Positions 15,354 to 24,882 of a stretch of 64,000 bases of DNA are shown here, one piece after another. The notes below the pieces were generated by a model that worked only from the letters and a program-made list of their open reading frames with translations, was not told the DNA's origin and made no database searches. Made by a program: the position numbers and the translations under genes. Position 1 is the first letter of the stretch, and every line of letters starts with the position of its first letter. The stretch comes from Planctomycetota bacterium (GTDB taxonomy: Bacteria > Planctomycetota > Phycisphaerae > Phycisphaerales > SM1A02), in NCBI GenBank assembly GCA_022568135.1, contig JADFFQ010000006.1, positions 31,145 to 95,144 on the forward strand, read 5' to 3'.

Positions 15354-18292
15354 TGGTTCGCCTCTGGGGGGGTATTCACGGCCAGTTGCGCCTGCCAGAG
15401 TCGGGCGATGGCTCGCTCCACGTCAACTGCCTGCTCCAGCACATGGGTCATGCCTGCGCGGCGGCGGGCAGACTCGGCCAGGAGGTCCGCCAGCGGTTCA
15501 CGGAGCCCGGGCTGCTCGGCCACTGCGAGATAGGTCATCAGTTCGAGCAGGCCGACTTGCGTCGCCACGAATCGTTGCAACGATCCCTGGGTGAGTCGGA
15601 GCCGTACGGCGTGACGGCGCTGAAGTTCGTTCAGATCACCCGGCACGGGATCGGCGACGCGCACCAACGCAGCGCGGTCTCGCCACGCCTTCAATAACCC
15701 TTGCGCGACGGCGTGCACAGTCCCGGCGGTATCCGAGGCGAACCCGCGCGGCCGCATTGCCGCGTGCCGGTTCAGATAGGATTCGACCACGGCCGCCGTC
15801 CGCTCGTCGATCCGGCCGGGGCCCAATCGCTGCAAGCTCAGGGCGTGCTCGACCAGGCCCAGCCGGGCATCGATCGCCCACGATTCTGAGCGACCCCTGG
15901 GCAGCAACCGGCCAGTAAACCGGCCAATAGTCTCGGCGGTGCGCTGGGAGGCCGATGCACCGGGAAACTGATCGAGCATCTGCAGGGCGACATTCGCCCC
16001 GGCAGTAAACCGATCGACGACCACTGACTGGGCCAGTTTCCGCACGTCCGCCCAAGAGCTGTGATAGACCGCGCGGACGAGTGCCTCGGCATCGTTGGGC
16101 CCGAGATCGACGCCTGCGGCATTGCGCAGAACGCGAAGGCGCTGCAATCTCTCCTCCGTATTGCGTCCAGCCTGCTCGAAGGCGGCGGCCCATTCGCCAT
16201 CACGGCCGGTCGGCCCACCGGGACGGGTCGGGTTAACAGACGATGCGCCGGAGCCCGCGGACAATGCGCCACCCGGGCTCGCCACCTCGATCGCTTCGAG
16301 CCGGTCCAGGAGTTGACGGGCCGACGCCTCCTCACGGGCAACCATCCATGACGCGGCCTCGTTGAGCCGGCAGGCGATGACCAGTTGATCCATCAACCGC
16401 TCAGGTTCGCCGGCGAGCGGGCGGTGCAGCTGCGATTGAGACATCGTCAACCACCGTGCCGCCAGGACGGGATCGACGGGGAGCCCGGGGGCTTCGGCAT
16501 TCGGCTCGGCCACCGCCCAAGCGGCGTGAGGCCACCGCTGACTGATGCGATCGGCGATGCGCCGGCGAAACATCCAGTCGCCGTCCCTGGGAAGCACCAG
16601 ATCGTCGCTGAACCACGAAGCCGCGCCTGATTCGGCGAGCAGACTGGTCAACACCCACAGGTCCTGAGTGCTGATGCGCTGGTCGTCATCAAAGAATTCG
16701 CGCAGACGGTGCTTGACGATCCTGCTGGAATCAAAGTCCGACATCGAGAGCAGACGGCCGAGAACGTTGACCCCGGGACCCGGCCGGGACAGGTCGATGG
16801 AGCTGCGAAGGACGGCCTCGATTCCGAGCATCACCGCGGTGTTAAGACGATCGCCCCTGCCCAGCCGGGCCTGGACTGCAATCCAGCATTCCCAGAAGTC
16901 GTAGATCCGCTCGTCAGACTCCATCATGTCAATGAGCGTAGCCACCGTCCCGTCCAGCCATGCTCCGGCCGCAGAGTTGAAGCCGGCGGCTGCTTGCAGC
17001 GCTCGACGGTTCAGGGCGATGTCCAGATGCGTGCGAGCCCGGTCGATCACGGCCGGTGAGAGATTTGCGGTGGAGCTGATCCTGGCCAGAGTCCCGGCCA
17101 TCCATGCGCCTCGCCAAAGGTCAATCGGGTCGGCGAGTCGCCCCGATGGAGGCATCAGTGCCATGAGCAATCGATCGGCAACGCTCGGTGAATCGGACGC
17201 TTCGTAGAGTGCTTCGACGATCGCCCGGTCGATCGCCGCGCGGGTGTCGTCGTCGATCATCGCCCAGCCGACTGCGACCGTCCGCATGAAATCATCCCAG
17301 GCGCGATAGACCGCCTCGGACGGGTCGTCGGAAATCGCGATGCGCCGCGCAAGCGTTCCGATCTCTTGGGGCAACTGCGGACATTCATCAGCAGCACGAG
17401 CGGTTTCCGGCGACAGCGCGCGGCCGAGGAACGTCGGCGGCTGGGGAAATCTCGCCAGTCGATGCATCGGCGGCGCGACCGGGCGACCATCAGCCGCCTT
17501 GGTGGGCTCAGCCGGAGTACTGATCCAGGGCGACTTCAACGGGGCCGACACTGTGGTCTCTTGGGCAGGAGTGAAACGGTGCGACTGCCCCGGGAACAAT
17601 AAGAAACGTACGGCGACCATAGCCACAACCAAGGTGAGTAACCCAAACAACAACGAGAGCTTGATCGTCGTCGAGGCGGTGTCTTGGCGTAATTGCGGCG
17701 TGAACCCGGTGAGCCGTAGCGACTCGGCCTCCCCCTGCCGCGGAGCGACCGTGGGCAGGGCGGCAACTCGAGCGGCGCCTGATGTGATCTCGGCTGTGCC
17801 CAGGCGCGGTCCACCAGACTTGGCGTACTCACTCAAGCCGGCGACGACTCGCATCAAGCCCTGTACGCTCACACCGTAGGCCCCCGCCAATGCGACCAGC
17901 TTGGACCGTGTGGTCGCGTTCCATCCTCCGCAACCCACCAGCACCGCCAAGACATGGCGGTCGAAATCGGTGAGCGTGTCGGCGGCGATCGAATGGATCT
18001 CGGCGGGCGCCGGGGCATGCGGGGTGGATCGGCTGGTTGGATTTACTGTGGCAAGTCTCCCCGCGCGCTCGATTGATGCCAGAATCGTGTCCGCGGCTTG
18101 GCGCAGGCGCCGGCGAACCTGATGGGCCTCGCGGCTTCGACCGCCGGGATGATGATCGACTTGACGCAGGCGTACTTCAAGGGCGGCGGCCACCGAAGAC
18201 GCGTCACACCTCTGCGCCGGCAGACCCAACAGCCTCAGTGGGTCCGACGAGCGTTCAACCCCGAGGAAGCGCTGAAACGGATCGACCCTCAC
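15350..18292 (-). CDS. Large bitopic protein with degenerate J-like N-terminus
   Basis: A 980-residue protein. Residues 1-70 (DPLRLLGLPAQRCDASSVAA ... LRQVDHHPGG) look like a degenerate J-like domain without the HPD triad. A DxH-rich linker follows, then one membrane segment near 210-232 (LSLLFGLLTLVVAMVAVRFL). The remaining 700 residues are helical, Ala/Arg-rich and without a recognised domain, probably periplasmic. It overlaps both operon neighbours by four bases. The layout suggests a bridge between the cytoplasm and the periplasm beside the ExbB/ExbD motor. Confidence 0.8.
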   Translation of the reverse strand: MRVDPFQRFLGVERSSDPLRLLGLPAQRCDASSVAAALEVRLRQVDHHPGGRSREAHQVRRRLRQAADTILASIERAGRLATVNPTSRSTPHAPAPAEIHSIAADTLTDFDRHVLAVLVGCGGWNATTRSKLVALAGAYGVSVQGLMRVVAGLSEYAKSGGPRLGTAEITSGAARVAALPTVAPRQGEAESLRLTGFTPQLRQDTASTTIKLSLLFGLLTLVVAMVAVRFLLFPGQSHRFTPAQETTVSAPLKSPWISTPAEPTKAADGRPVAPPMHRLARFPQPPTFLGRALSPETARAADECPQLPQEIGTLARRIAISDDPSEAVYRAWDDFMRTVAVGWAMIDDDTRAAIDRAIVEALYEASDSPSVADRLLMALMPPSGRLADPIDLWRGAWMAGTLARISSTANLSPAVIDRARTHLDIALNRRALQAAAGFNSAAGAWLDGTVATLIDMMESDERIYDFWECWIAVQARLGRGDRLNTAVMLGIEAVLRSSIDLSRPGPGVNVLGRLLSMSDFDSSRIVKHRLREFFDDDQRISTQDLWVLTSLLAESGAASWFSDDLVLPRDGDWMFRRRIADRISQRWPHAAWAVAEPNAEAPGLPVDPVLAARWLTMSQSQLHRPLAGEPERLMDQLVIACRLNEAASWMVAREEASARQLLDRLEAIEVASPGGALSAGSGASSVNPTRPGGPTGRDGEWAAAFEQAGRNTEERLQRLRVLRNAAGVDLGPNDAEALVRAVYHSSWADVRKLAQSVVVDRFTAGANVALQMLDQFPGASASQRTAETIGRFTGRLLPRGRSESWAIDARLGLVEHALSLQRLGPGRIDERTAAVVESYLNRHAAMRPRGFASDTAGTVHAVAQGLLKAWRDRAALVRVADPVPGDLNELQRRHAVRLRLTQGSLQRFVATQVGLLELMTYLAVAEQPGLREPLADLLAESARRRAGMTHVLEQAVDVERAIARLWQAQLAVNTPPEANQ

Positions 18293-20958
18293 GATGGTGG
18301 CTCCGCAGCCGCTCGATCGGAACCCCGCGATCCGGCCGCATCATCGGGTCGATCATCGCCGGTGTCAGCAGGCCCGATGCGCAGGTCCAGCGCCCGGAGC
18401 CGAGACCCCCACGGCTCTGGGCCGTACGTCGGCGTGAGCTGCTTGTGTTGATCCATCACCGCGCGGGCTCGAACAGGATCTCTATCCGCAAGCAGGGAAA
18501 TCAGATGAAACTTCGCTTCGAACCATCGCTGCGTCCCCACCGCGCTACCCGCCACAAGCGTACGCCAGCATTCCAGTGCGCGATCCACCTTGCCCAGCTT
18601 CGCTGAAAGCAGCGCGGCGGCTCGCAGAAATCCGGCTTCGGTCGGCCGGGCCTTCAGCAAGGTTTCATAAAGCTCAAGCGCGGCCTGAGCGTGATCCAGA
18701 TCACCGCTGCGCTGCCAGATTAGCATCAATGCATCGGCGACAGCAGCGTGGTAGGCAACCACATCCCGCCGTTGCAGCGCCTCGGGCTTCTCGGCGAATT
18801 CGCCAAGGATTCGACGCCCGTGTCGGACCACGAGATCCAGGTCGGCGCGATCGACGTACAGATCCCGCTGCCGCGCTCTGAACCGCAGCAGCCCGTAGCG
18901 AAACAGAGTTCGCTCGGCGAGGCGCGACCACACGGAAGCCTGGTCACGGGCCCAGAGCTCTTGGGCGATCGTGTCCGCCGACGCGGAGTCTTCCCCAAGC
19001 AGGCGCTCCTGCACCCGGCGATAGTCCAGTTCATCCTCATACGGCGACAGATCGAACCCTCGCTCGCTTTGCAGCTCGTCGAGCGCGGCGAGGACGTTTC
19101 CAGCCTCGACCCGACGTTCGATGCCCTCAGTCAGCGCAATCTCCAACACACGGCGACACCGCGCAACGTACTGCCCGACGGTCGTGTCGTCGATGAGATC
19201 CAGGCGTTGCGCCGCTGATCCAACGAGTGGCACGGCGACAGCCAGGTATTCGTTGCCGTACGCCAGGCGCTGCTCGGCCGACGCCTTGCGGAAGAGTTGA
19301 TAGAGGACCTGGGCGGCCCGTTGCTGGGCTGCGTCGTAGACCTCGCTGTGGGGAGGGATCGTCAACAAATCCTCGACCACTGCATGAGTTGGCTCCCTGG
19401 CCAAGCCGGCGCGCTTGAGGAGGAGCTTCGGGGCATGCCGGCCGGAGGGATAGAGCGCCAGGACGCGATCGATCAGGTCCGACAGTTCCCGGCTCAGCGT
19501 CTCGTTCCCGTCGGCCTGCACAACCTTGTCCAACGAAACGACGGCCATCCATAGCGCTTCGGGGGCATCATCAGGCCCAAGCCGCACCGCGGCCAACTGG
19601 AACGAATCACGGGCGGCGAGGAAGTGACTCTGAAAGTAGTGACACCACCCGATCAACCAGCGGCAGCTCGCGGCCGCCTCCGGGTAGCGATCGGCATCCG
19701 CCTCGGCCAGCGCCGCCTCGAACTGGTGGATTGCCTGCTGGTAGAGGCGGACAAGCTGCTCGTCGGCTGGTGCCGGGCGGTCGTGCCCGTGAGCCGCCCG
19801 GGCATGGTCGTAGTGTTGGACGCCTTTGACGTACCGGATCGCGAATCCGGTATCTCCCATGGCGCCGACGCCGTAGCGCTCGGCGAGGTCCAGTACCTGT
19901 TGCAACTCACCTCGTGCGGCGAGTGCGGTGACGGCGAAGCGGGCAAGCTCGGCCGCCGGCCGGCTTTGCGGCTTAGCTTCCAGCGCGTGCACCGCCGCCA
20001 ACCGAAGCCACGCCAGCGGCGGCGGCCTGGCAGCCTGCGACTCGTCGGCGAGGATTGCCCTGGCCGAGCGATACTCGCCGTGCTCCAGATAGATGGCGAT
20101 CTTCCAAGCGCCAACGCGGTCTCGCAGCGGGGCGTACGCTCGGTCATGCTCCAGAAGCTCGATCCATTTGATTGCGGTGGCCGATGACGCGGTGAGGGAT
20201 TTGCACAAGGCCATGCCAAGTATCGAGCGCGCCACCGCCTCGGAGGAGCGGAGGTCCACCGAGATCTCCTGCGGTTGCGGGCGGGGAGACTCCGCCTCCA
20301 CCAACTGTGCGAACAGGTCCTCGGCCACCCTGGCATTGTCCGGCCGATCATGTAGCCAGGACTGGTAGTACAGGGCCCAGGCGTTGAGGAATGTGCATTG
20401 AGCGAGCAGTCGCTGCAAGCGCTGGGCATGCTGGGCGAGCATTTCGGCGGCACTTCCGCTGGCTCGGGCCAGTCGGCGGTCGGCAAGCTGTACTCGCTCC
20501 TCTATTCGCCCGCGCAACTGATACAACTGCGGAATGATCTCCGAAAGCGTTTCCTTGGCCTGGGCGATCTCCTCGTCGCTGCTCTGGCGCAGTCGATGGT
20601 CTTCTGCGATCTGCTCCGCCGCGCGATAAGCCCCTCGCAGCAGGGCCAGACGAAGCTCTTGGCCGGTGTCCGGGGCAACGGCCGAAAGCAGCCGCCGGCT
20701 ACGCTGTTCCAGGTGCACACGAGCAGCGGGATCATCGGTCGATTCCAAGAGATGGGCGTAGATACCGACCAGCCGAAGGATCAACTCCTGCCGCTCGGGG
20801 CCCGCGAGATCATCCAACTGCTGCTCCAGGTGCACGGCCAGCAATTGCCGCAGGCCGTGGCGCTGCAGGTAGGCTGCCACCTCGTCACCACGCGCGTTGC
20901 CAGGCAACAACAGTGCGACGGACGCGATCAGCAGCAGCACCCTACTCGTCGGGGACAT
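18289..20958 (-). CDS. Large secreted TPR-like protein in ExbB/ExbD operon
   Basis: An 889-residue protein with a signal peptide (PTSRVLLLIASVALLLPGNA) followed entirely by helical repeats with TPR-like character (QLVRLYQQAIHQFEAALAEA, AAALELYETLLKARPTEAGF-like units). It starts 17 bases inside the second exbD gene and overlaps the next gene by four bases. Large periplasmic TPR proteins are common partners of ExbB/ExbD in Planctomycetota; what it binds is unknown. Confidence 0.82.
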   Translation of the reverse strand: MSPTSRVLLLIASVALLLPGNARGDEVAAYLQRHGLRQLLAVHLEQQLDDLAGPERQELILRLVGIYAHLLESTDDPAARVHLEQRSRRLLSAVAPDTGQELRLALLRGAYRAAEQIAEDHRLRQSSDEEIAQAKETLSEIIPQLYQLRGRIEERVQLADRRLARASGSAAEMLAQHAQRLQRLLAQCTFLNAWALYYQSWLHDRPDNARVAEDLFAQLVEAESPRPQPQEISVDLRSSEAVARSILGMALCKSLTASSATAIKWIELLEHDRAYAPLRDRVGAWKIAIYLEHGEYRSARAILADESQAARPPPLAWLRLAAVHALEAKPQSRPAAELARFAVTALAARGELQQVLDLAERYGVGAMGDTGFAIRYVKGVQHYDHARAAHGHDRPAPADEQLVRLYQQAIHQFEAALAEADADRYPEAAASCRWLIGWCHYFQSHFLAARDSFQLAAVRLGPDDAPEALWMAVVSLDKVVQADGNETLSRELSDLIDRVLALYPSGRHAPKLLLKRAGLAREPTHAVVEDLLTIPPHSEVYDAAQQRAAQVLYQLFRKASAEQRLAYGNEYLAVAVPLVGSAAQRLDLIDDTTVGQYVARCRRVLEIALTEGIERRVEAGNVLAALDELQSERGFDLSPYEDELDYRRVQERLLGEDSASADTIAQELWARDQASVWSRLAERTLFRYGLLRFRARQRDLYVDRADLDLVVRHGRRILGEFAEKPEALQRRDVVAYHAAVADALMLIWQRSGDLDHAQAALELYETLLKARPTEAGFLRAAALLSAKLGKVDRALECWRTLVAGSAVGTQRWFEAKFHLISLLADRDPVRARAVMDQHKQLTPTYGPEPWGSRLRALDLRIGPADTGDDRPDDAAGSRGSDRAAAEPPS

Positions 20959-21364
20959 ACGTCACCTGCTCGAATCCTGCATCCCGCGCCGCCTGAATCG
21001 CAGCGGCTGCGAAGCCGACCGGCACACCGTCGGATACCTTGACGAACAGACCGGCCGGCGTATACAAGTGCGCAAGCGCGGCCAGCAGCTCACGCTTGCT
21101 CCTGAAGATTTCAGTTCCCAGGCGGTAGGCGGGGGTCCGGTCCACCAAGAGCACCTCAACGATCTGCGGCTGAAAGTCGGCGGCCGGGCCCGCGGCGCTG
21201 TCCGCGCGAGTCTGAAGCGATGGGCTCAGTCGATCCTCAGGCCGGGCCAGCACCGTCGTCACCATGAAATACATCAGCAGCAGAAACGTCACATCAATCA
21301 TGCTGGCGAGATTCAGCGTGATGCTCCGAGGACGGCGTCGAGATGGCTTGCGCTGGATTCTCAT
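20942..21364 (-). CDS. exbD: ExbD/TolR-family protein 2
   Basis: A 140-residue protein: basic N-terminus (MRIQRKPSRRRPR), one membrane helix with the motor's essential acidic residue (NLASMIDVTFLLLMYFMVTT), then a periplasmic ExbD/TolR fold. It would use the proton motive force together with ExbB. It is the second of two ExbD genes, 14 bases after the first. The gene symbol reflects the family, not proven orthology. Confidence 0.9.
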   Translation of the reverse strand: MRIQRKPSRRRPRSITLNLASMIDVTFLLLMYFMVTTVLARPEDRLSPSLQTRADSAAGPAADFQPQIVEVLLVDRTPAYRLGTEIFRSKRELLAALAHLYTPAGLFVKVSDGVPVGFAAAAIQAARDAGFEQVTYVPDE

Positions 21365-21378
21365 CGCGGCGGCGCTTT

Positions 21379-21804
21379 TCAGGGGACTTGCGTGGCCAAC
21401 CTGGCCGAGCCGACGCCCAACGATCTGAGCATGGTCACGACCTGGTTCAATCGGGCGGAGTCGGCGTGGCGATCTGCGCGAATCAGCATCTTGAGGTGTC
21501 GCGGCGGGCGGTCGGGTGAGCGCCGGATCTCCCGATGAACAATCTCCTCCAGCCGGCGCAGATCAACAGTTCGATCCGAGACAATGATCGCACCGTCACG
21601 GGTGATGTTGATGATGAGGCCGGCTTCATCCGGAGCTTGGTGCTGCTCGCCTTTCTCGATGGGAAGATCAATCTCAGCGCGGGTCAGCTGAGCGAACCGT
21701 GCGGTGGTCATAAAGAAGATGATCAGCAGGAACACCACGTCGATCATCGGCGTGATCTCCACGGAAACGCTGCGACTGCGATACTTGGGTGAGCTGAACT
21801 TCAC
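21379..21804 (-). CDS. exbD: ExbD/TolR-family protein 1
   Basis: A 141-residue protein with one membrane helix containing the conserved Asp (ITPMIDVVFLLIIFFMTTAR) and a typical periplasmic domain (LIINITRDGAIIVSDRTVDL ... MLIRADRHAD). It overlaps the exbB stop by four bases. Two different ExbD proteins downstream of one ExbB suggest a mixed ExbD dimer inside the ExbB pentamer. Confidence 0.92.
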   Translation of the reverse strand: MKFSSPKYRSRSVSVEITPMIDVVFLLIIFFMTTARFAQLTRAEIDLPIEKGEQHQAPDEAGLIINITRDGAIIVSDRTVDLRRLEEIVHREIRRSPDRPPRHLKMLIRADRHADSARLNQVVTMLRSLGVGSARLATQVP

Positions 21805-22604
21805 GACGACACTCCGCCGCCGGCGCCCGCGGCAGCGCCTCGACTCGAAGTCGGCGACGCCGGCTCCGCAGCCGGGGCAACCGGTTTCGGCCGCGCCGTG
21901 GGGCCCGCCGGCCGGGATACACCCGTTGATTCCAGGTGAAGTACCAGTCGCTCAATCTCCAGCGCTGCTTCGGAGGCAAATGCGTCGATGCGGTTACCGA
22001 AATACCGGTACAGCGCGATGCATGGAATGGCCAGGATCAACCCCATCAGCGTCGTTACCAGGGCCAGACTGATGTTGCTGGCAAGCTGTTCATGGTTCGG
22101 CGTGGCGGTTCGGGACAGCGTCTCGAACGCGCCCACCATGCCCAGCACGGTCCCCAAAAGGCCCAGCAGCGGCGCGATCGAACCGATCACGCCCAGGGCG
22201 TCCGTCGAGCGGTAGAGTCTTGCGGTCTGATCCTCCCCGGCCTCTTCGATGGCGTTCTTGATCTCGAACGCCCCGAACGCGGACTTTTGATATCGCGTGA
22301 TCCCGGCTGCCAAGATGCGGGTGAGATACGAGTCATGGTCCGGATTCAGGCAGTACTCCAATGCCGCGTTCACCCGGCCTTGGGCGAGCACCTCGTCGAG
22401 ATGCTCCAGTTGCACTGCTGGGATCAGCGCGCCTCGCCTGATCTGCACCAGGTGCATGATGATTAGCGCCAACGCCAACACACTCAACCCAAGGATGACA
22501 TATCCCACCGCCCCCCCGCTTTGAATGGTGTCCCACCAGGTGGCGCCGGACCCATCGGCGTCCGCCTGGGCCAAGACGATGGTGATCGCGCGCGTAGCAG
22601 TCAT
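21801..22604 (-). CDS. exbB: MotA/TolQ/ExbB proton channel protein
   Basis: A 267-residue inner-membrane protein. Hydrophobic segments lie at about 31-53 (GYVILGLSVLALALIIMHLV), 135-160 (IGSIAPLLGLLGTVLGMVGA, the classic TolQ/ExbB motif) and 178-200 (NISLALVTTLMGLILAIPCI). An N-terminal extension (LAQADADGSGATWWDTIQSG) is typical of planctomycete homologues. The C-terminal tail is Pro/Ala/Gly-rich. It overlaps both neighbours by four bases. Confidence 0.93.
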   Translation of the reverse strand: MTATRAITIVLAQADADGSGATWWDTIQSGGAVGYVILGLSVLALALIIMHLVQIRRGALIPAVQLEHLDEVLAQGRVNAALEYCLNPDHDSYLTRILAAGITRYQKSAFGAFEIKNAIEEAGEDQTARLYRSTDALGVIGSIAPLLGLLGTVLGMVGAFETLSRTATPNHEQLASNISLALVTTLMGLILAIPCIALYRYFGNRIDAFASEAALEIERLVLHLESTGVSRPAGPTARPKPVAPAAEPASPTSSRGAAAGAGGGVSS

Positions 22605-23725
22605 TCGGATTCCTCACGTTGCCCCGAGCCGGCTTCGGGTTGCAGTGATTTGATTCGCAGTTCCCCGACCGCGTGCACCGGATGATTGGGAAAGCTTCGT
22701 TGAAGTTCCACAGCGAGACCGGCCGCAGCGTCGGCGTCACCGGACTGTCGCAAGGCGGCCGTCACATAGGCCAGCGCAAGCCCCGCAAGATAGGGGTGGC
22801 TGCGGCCGAAGCGCGCGGGCAGGTGGATCAGGCTCACCATGCCTTGTTGGCGCCGCCCGATGCCGCTGTCGCGGAGCAGCGAGAGGCCGATGTGAAACCG
22901 GCCCCAGGCTTCGGCCCACGCCGGCAGCGTTGGGATCACACGCCCCAGACGTTGGCGGGCGGTCTGGCGGTTGCCTGGGGCGACGGCGCCGCATTCAACC
23001 AGCAATTGGAGCAATTCGACGCCCTGATGGTCCGGCAGGTCAAGCTGCCCCGTCTTGGGGGGCGCTCGACCAAGGGCCTGCATCACGGTCAGGCGATACA
23101 GCCCGGCAAGTGCTGCGACCACCTCATCGCCCTGGGCGTCGTATCCGGCCAGTCCATTCTCCAGCGACCCCAGCCGCGGCGTCGCCAACCACGCGGGGGC
23201 CAGCCGGGGGCACAACGAGGTCGGCACATCGATCACCGCCGGCAGCATCGCATAGCTGACCGTGGTAACCTTCGCCCGCCGCAGCCGACCGACCTCCAAG
23301 GCGGGGATGACCGCCCGGGCATGGTCGGCACGGGCTAATCGGCATCGCAGCAAACCCTCGGCCACGACGAGGGCTGTCTCATGCGTCTGCCCCCGGTACC
23401 GCTCATACAGCCGCTCCAGCAGCGGCTCCGCGAGGACGGTGTCGTTCCGCTCAACACGGCTGCGGGCACGCCACAGATCAACCGCCACCGCCATCCGTGA
23501 CTCAAGCGTCGGCTCGTCGATCTCACTGACAACCCGGCGAACCCGGTCCCAGGGAATGACGCGCACATCGCCGAGCCCGCTGCGGATGGTGACGCCCGCA
23601 TCATCGATGATCATGATGGTCCCCTCCAACGCCGGCTCGGTCCCCCGCTGCTCGACCACGTCACCCAGCGCTGCGTGGGCCATGAGCCCGACGAAACAAA
23701 CCAGAGCTCGAACAAGAGAAGTCAT
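22601..23725 (-). CDS. Secreted protein of the ExbB/ExbD operon
   Basis: A 374-residue protein with a signal peptide (MTSLVRALVCFVGLMAHAAL). Residues about 25-65 hold a short beta motif (LEGTIMIIDDAGVTIRSGLG followed by IPWDRVRRV) that also opens other planctomycete secreted proteins, including in a looser form the HtrA-like protein at 42270. The remainder is helical and TPR-like (GLALAYVTAALRQSGDADAA). ATG at 23725 follows four bases after the upstream stop. Function unknown. Confidence 0.78.
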   Translation of the reverse strand: MTSLVRALVCFVGLMAHAALGDVVEQRGTEPALEGTIMIIDDAGVTIRSGLGDVRVIPWDRVRRVVSEIDEPTLESRMAVAVDLWRARSRVERNDTVLAEPLLERLYERYRGQTHETALVVAEGLLRCRLARADHARAVIPALEVGRLRRAKVTTVSYAMLPAVIDVPTSLCPRLAPAWLATPRLGSLENGLAGYDAQGDEVVAALAGLYRLTVMQALGRAPPKTGQLDLPDHQGVELLQLLVECGAVAPGNRQTARQRLGRVIPTLPAWAEAWGRFHIGLSLLRDSGIGRRQQGMVSLIHLPARFGRSHPYLAGLALAYVTAALRQSGDADAAAGLAVELQRSFPNHPVHAVGELRIKSLQPEAGSGQREESE

Positions 23726-23729
23726 CGCA

Positions 23730-24725
23730 TTACCACTGGTCAGATTCGACGAACCGATAGACGCCGCCGGAGCGTCTGGCGATGTCCTTGAGCTGGTCCT
23801 GGCTGGCCGGGTCGCCGAAGGCGATGGTGTTGATCGCGACGCGCTTGCCACGGCTGTTGAGTGCCCCAACCATCCCCGCCGTACCCTGCGGAATCTCGCC
23901 GTCGGTCAGAAAGAAGATGACGTCCGGGCGATCGGCCAGCGAGAAGACCTGGAGGAAAGCCGGCTCGGGTCTCGTCCCCCCGCCTGGATCGACTGTGTTG
24001 AGCCAGCGTATGAGGCTGCTGATCGTGCTCTCGCGGGCCCGGGTCCAACCGCGCTGGATCGGCGGGGCGGCGATGTTCGACGAGAACAGCACAATATAAA
24101 AGGATGCATAGTCGGGAAGGGTTTCGATCGACCGAGCAAGCTCGCGCATGGCGATGTCGATCTTGCGGTCATGGCCCATTGACCCGGAGACATCCACGAT
24201 GTAGGCAAAGCGCGTCCCCCGCGAGCGGACGCCGAAGAACGTGGTTCCTGCCGCGCCGCCTCCCAACGCCTCCACGCCCCCCTCCCCGGCGCCCGACCCG
24301 CCAAGCGTTGGGATGGACCCGGCGGCTGAGATCTCCAGGCTGGCCATGGGCGCGTCGATATCCAGCTCGCTCATGGGGTCGTCATCCGGCAGGTCGTCGA
24401 ACGTTGAAATGATCTGCGGCGTCACATCCTCGAACGCGAAGTCCGCAAGCTGCGTCAACTCCTGCTCGGAAAGGACGGCGAACTCAATGCTGACCGGCTG
24501 CACACCCGGCCCCGGAGGCACCGCACGGCGAACGAAGTTCAGATACAGCATCAGCCCGAGATGGACCAGTATTGATACCGAAACACCCATGATCAACAGA
24601 TGGCGCCGGCGACGCCGCCTCAGCAGATCACGCTGCTCTTCCAGGCGTCGAACGCTCTGGGGCAACTCGGCGATCCTGACGCGAAGGTGGCCAGGCTGCT
24701 GCGATTCGTGACGTGGCTCGTTCAC
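23730..24725 (-). CDS. TonB-like membrane anchor fused to a von Willebrand A domain
   Basis: A 331-residue protein. I chose the GTG at 24725 because GGAGA lies five bases before it and because longer starts would run into pyrH. An Arg-rich stretch (RRRRRRH) precedes one membrane helix at about 43-64. That helix has S51-x3-H55 (SILVH), the Ser/His motif of the TonB helix that contacts ExbB/ExbD, followed by PVSIEF as in TonB-like proteins. Residues 170-331 form a VWA domain with MIDAS motif DVSGS (178-182), a Thr at 251 and LTDGE (Asp275). It heads the ExbB/ExbD operon and occupies the usual TonB position. Confidence 0.85.
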   Translation of the reverse strand: MNEPRHESQQPGHLRVRIAELPQSVRRLEEQRDLLRRRRRRHLLIMGVSVSILVHLGLMLYLNFVRRAVPPGPGVQPVSIEFAVLSEQELTQLADFAFEDVTPQIISTFDDLPDDDPMSELDIDAPMASLEISAAGSIPTLGGSGAGEGGVEALGGGAAGTTFFGVRSRGTRFAYIVDVSGSMGHDRKIDIAMRELARSIETLPDYASFYIVLFSSNIAAPPIQRGWTRARESTISSLIRWLNTVDPGGGTRPEPAFLQVFSLADRPDVIFFLTDGEIPQGTAGMVGALNSRGKRVAINTIAFGDPASQDQLKDIARRSGGVYRFVESDQW

Positions 24726-24882
24726 CGATTCTCCATACGAAGGAAGGTTCGGCCGGTTTCGTCCGGCACCGACCACGCACATAATAGGAGGGTTGAAATG
24801 ATCGTCGGCGAGACGGCCCAGCTTGACCCGGCTGGTGATAGCCTGTCCAATTCGGCGGATATGCTTACGCGGGATCATGATC

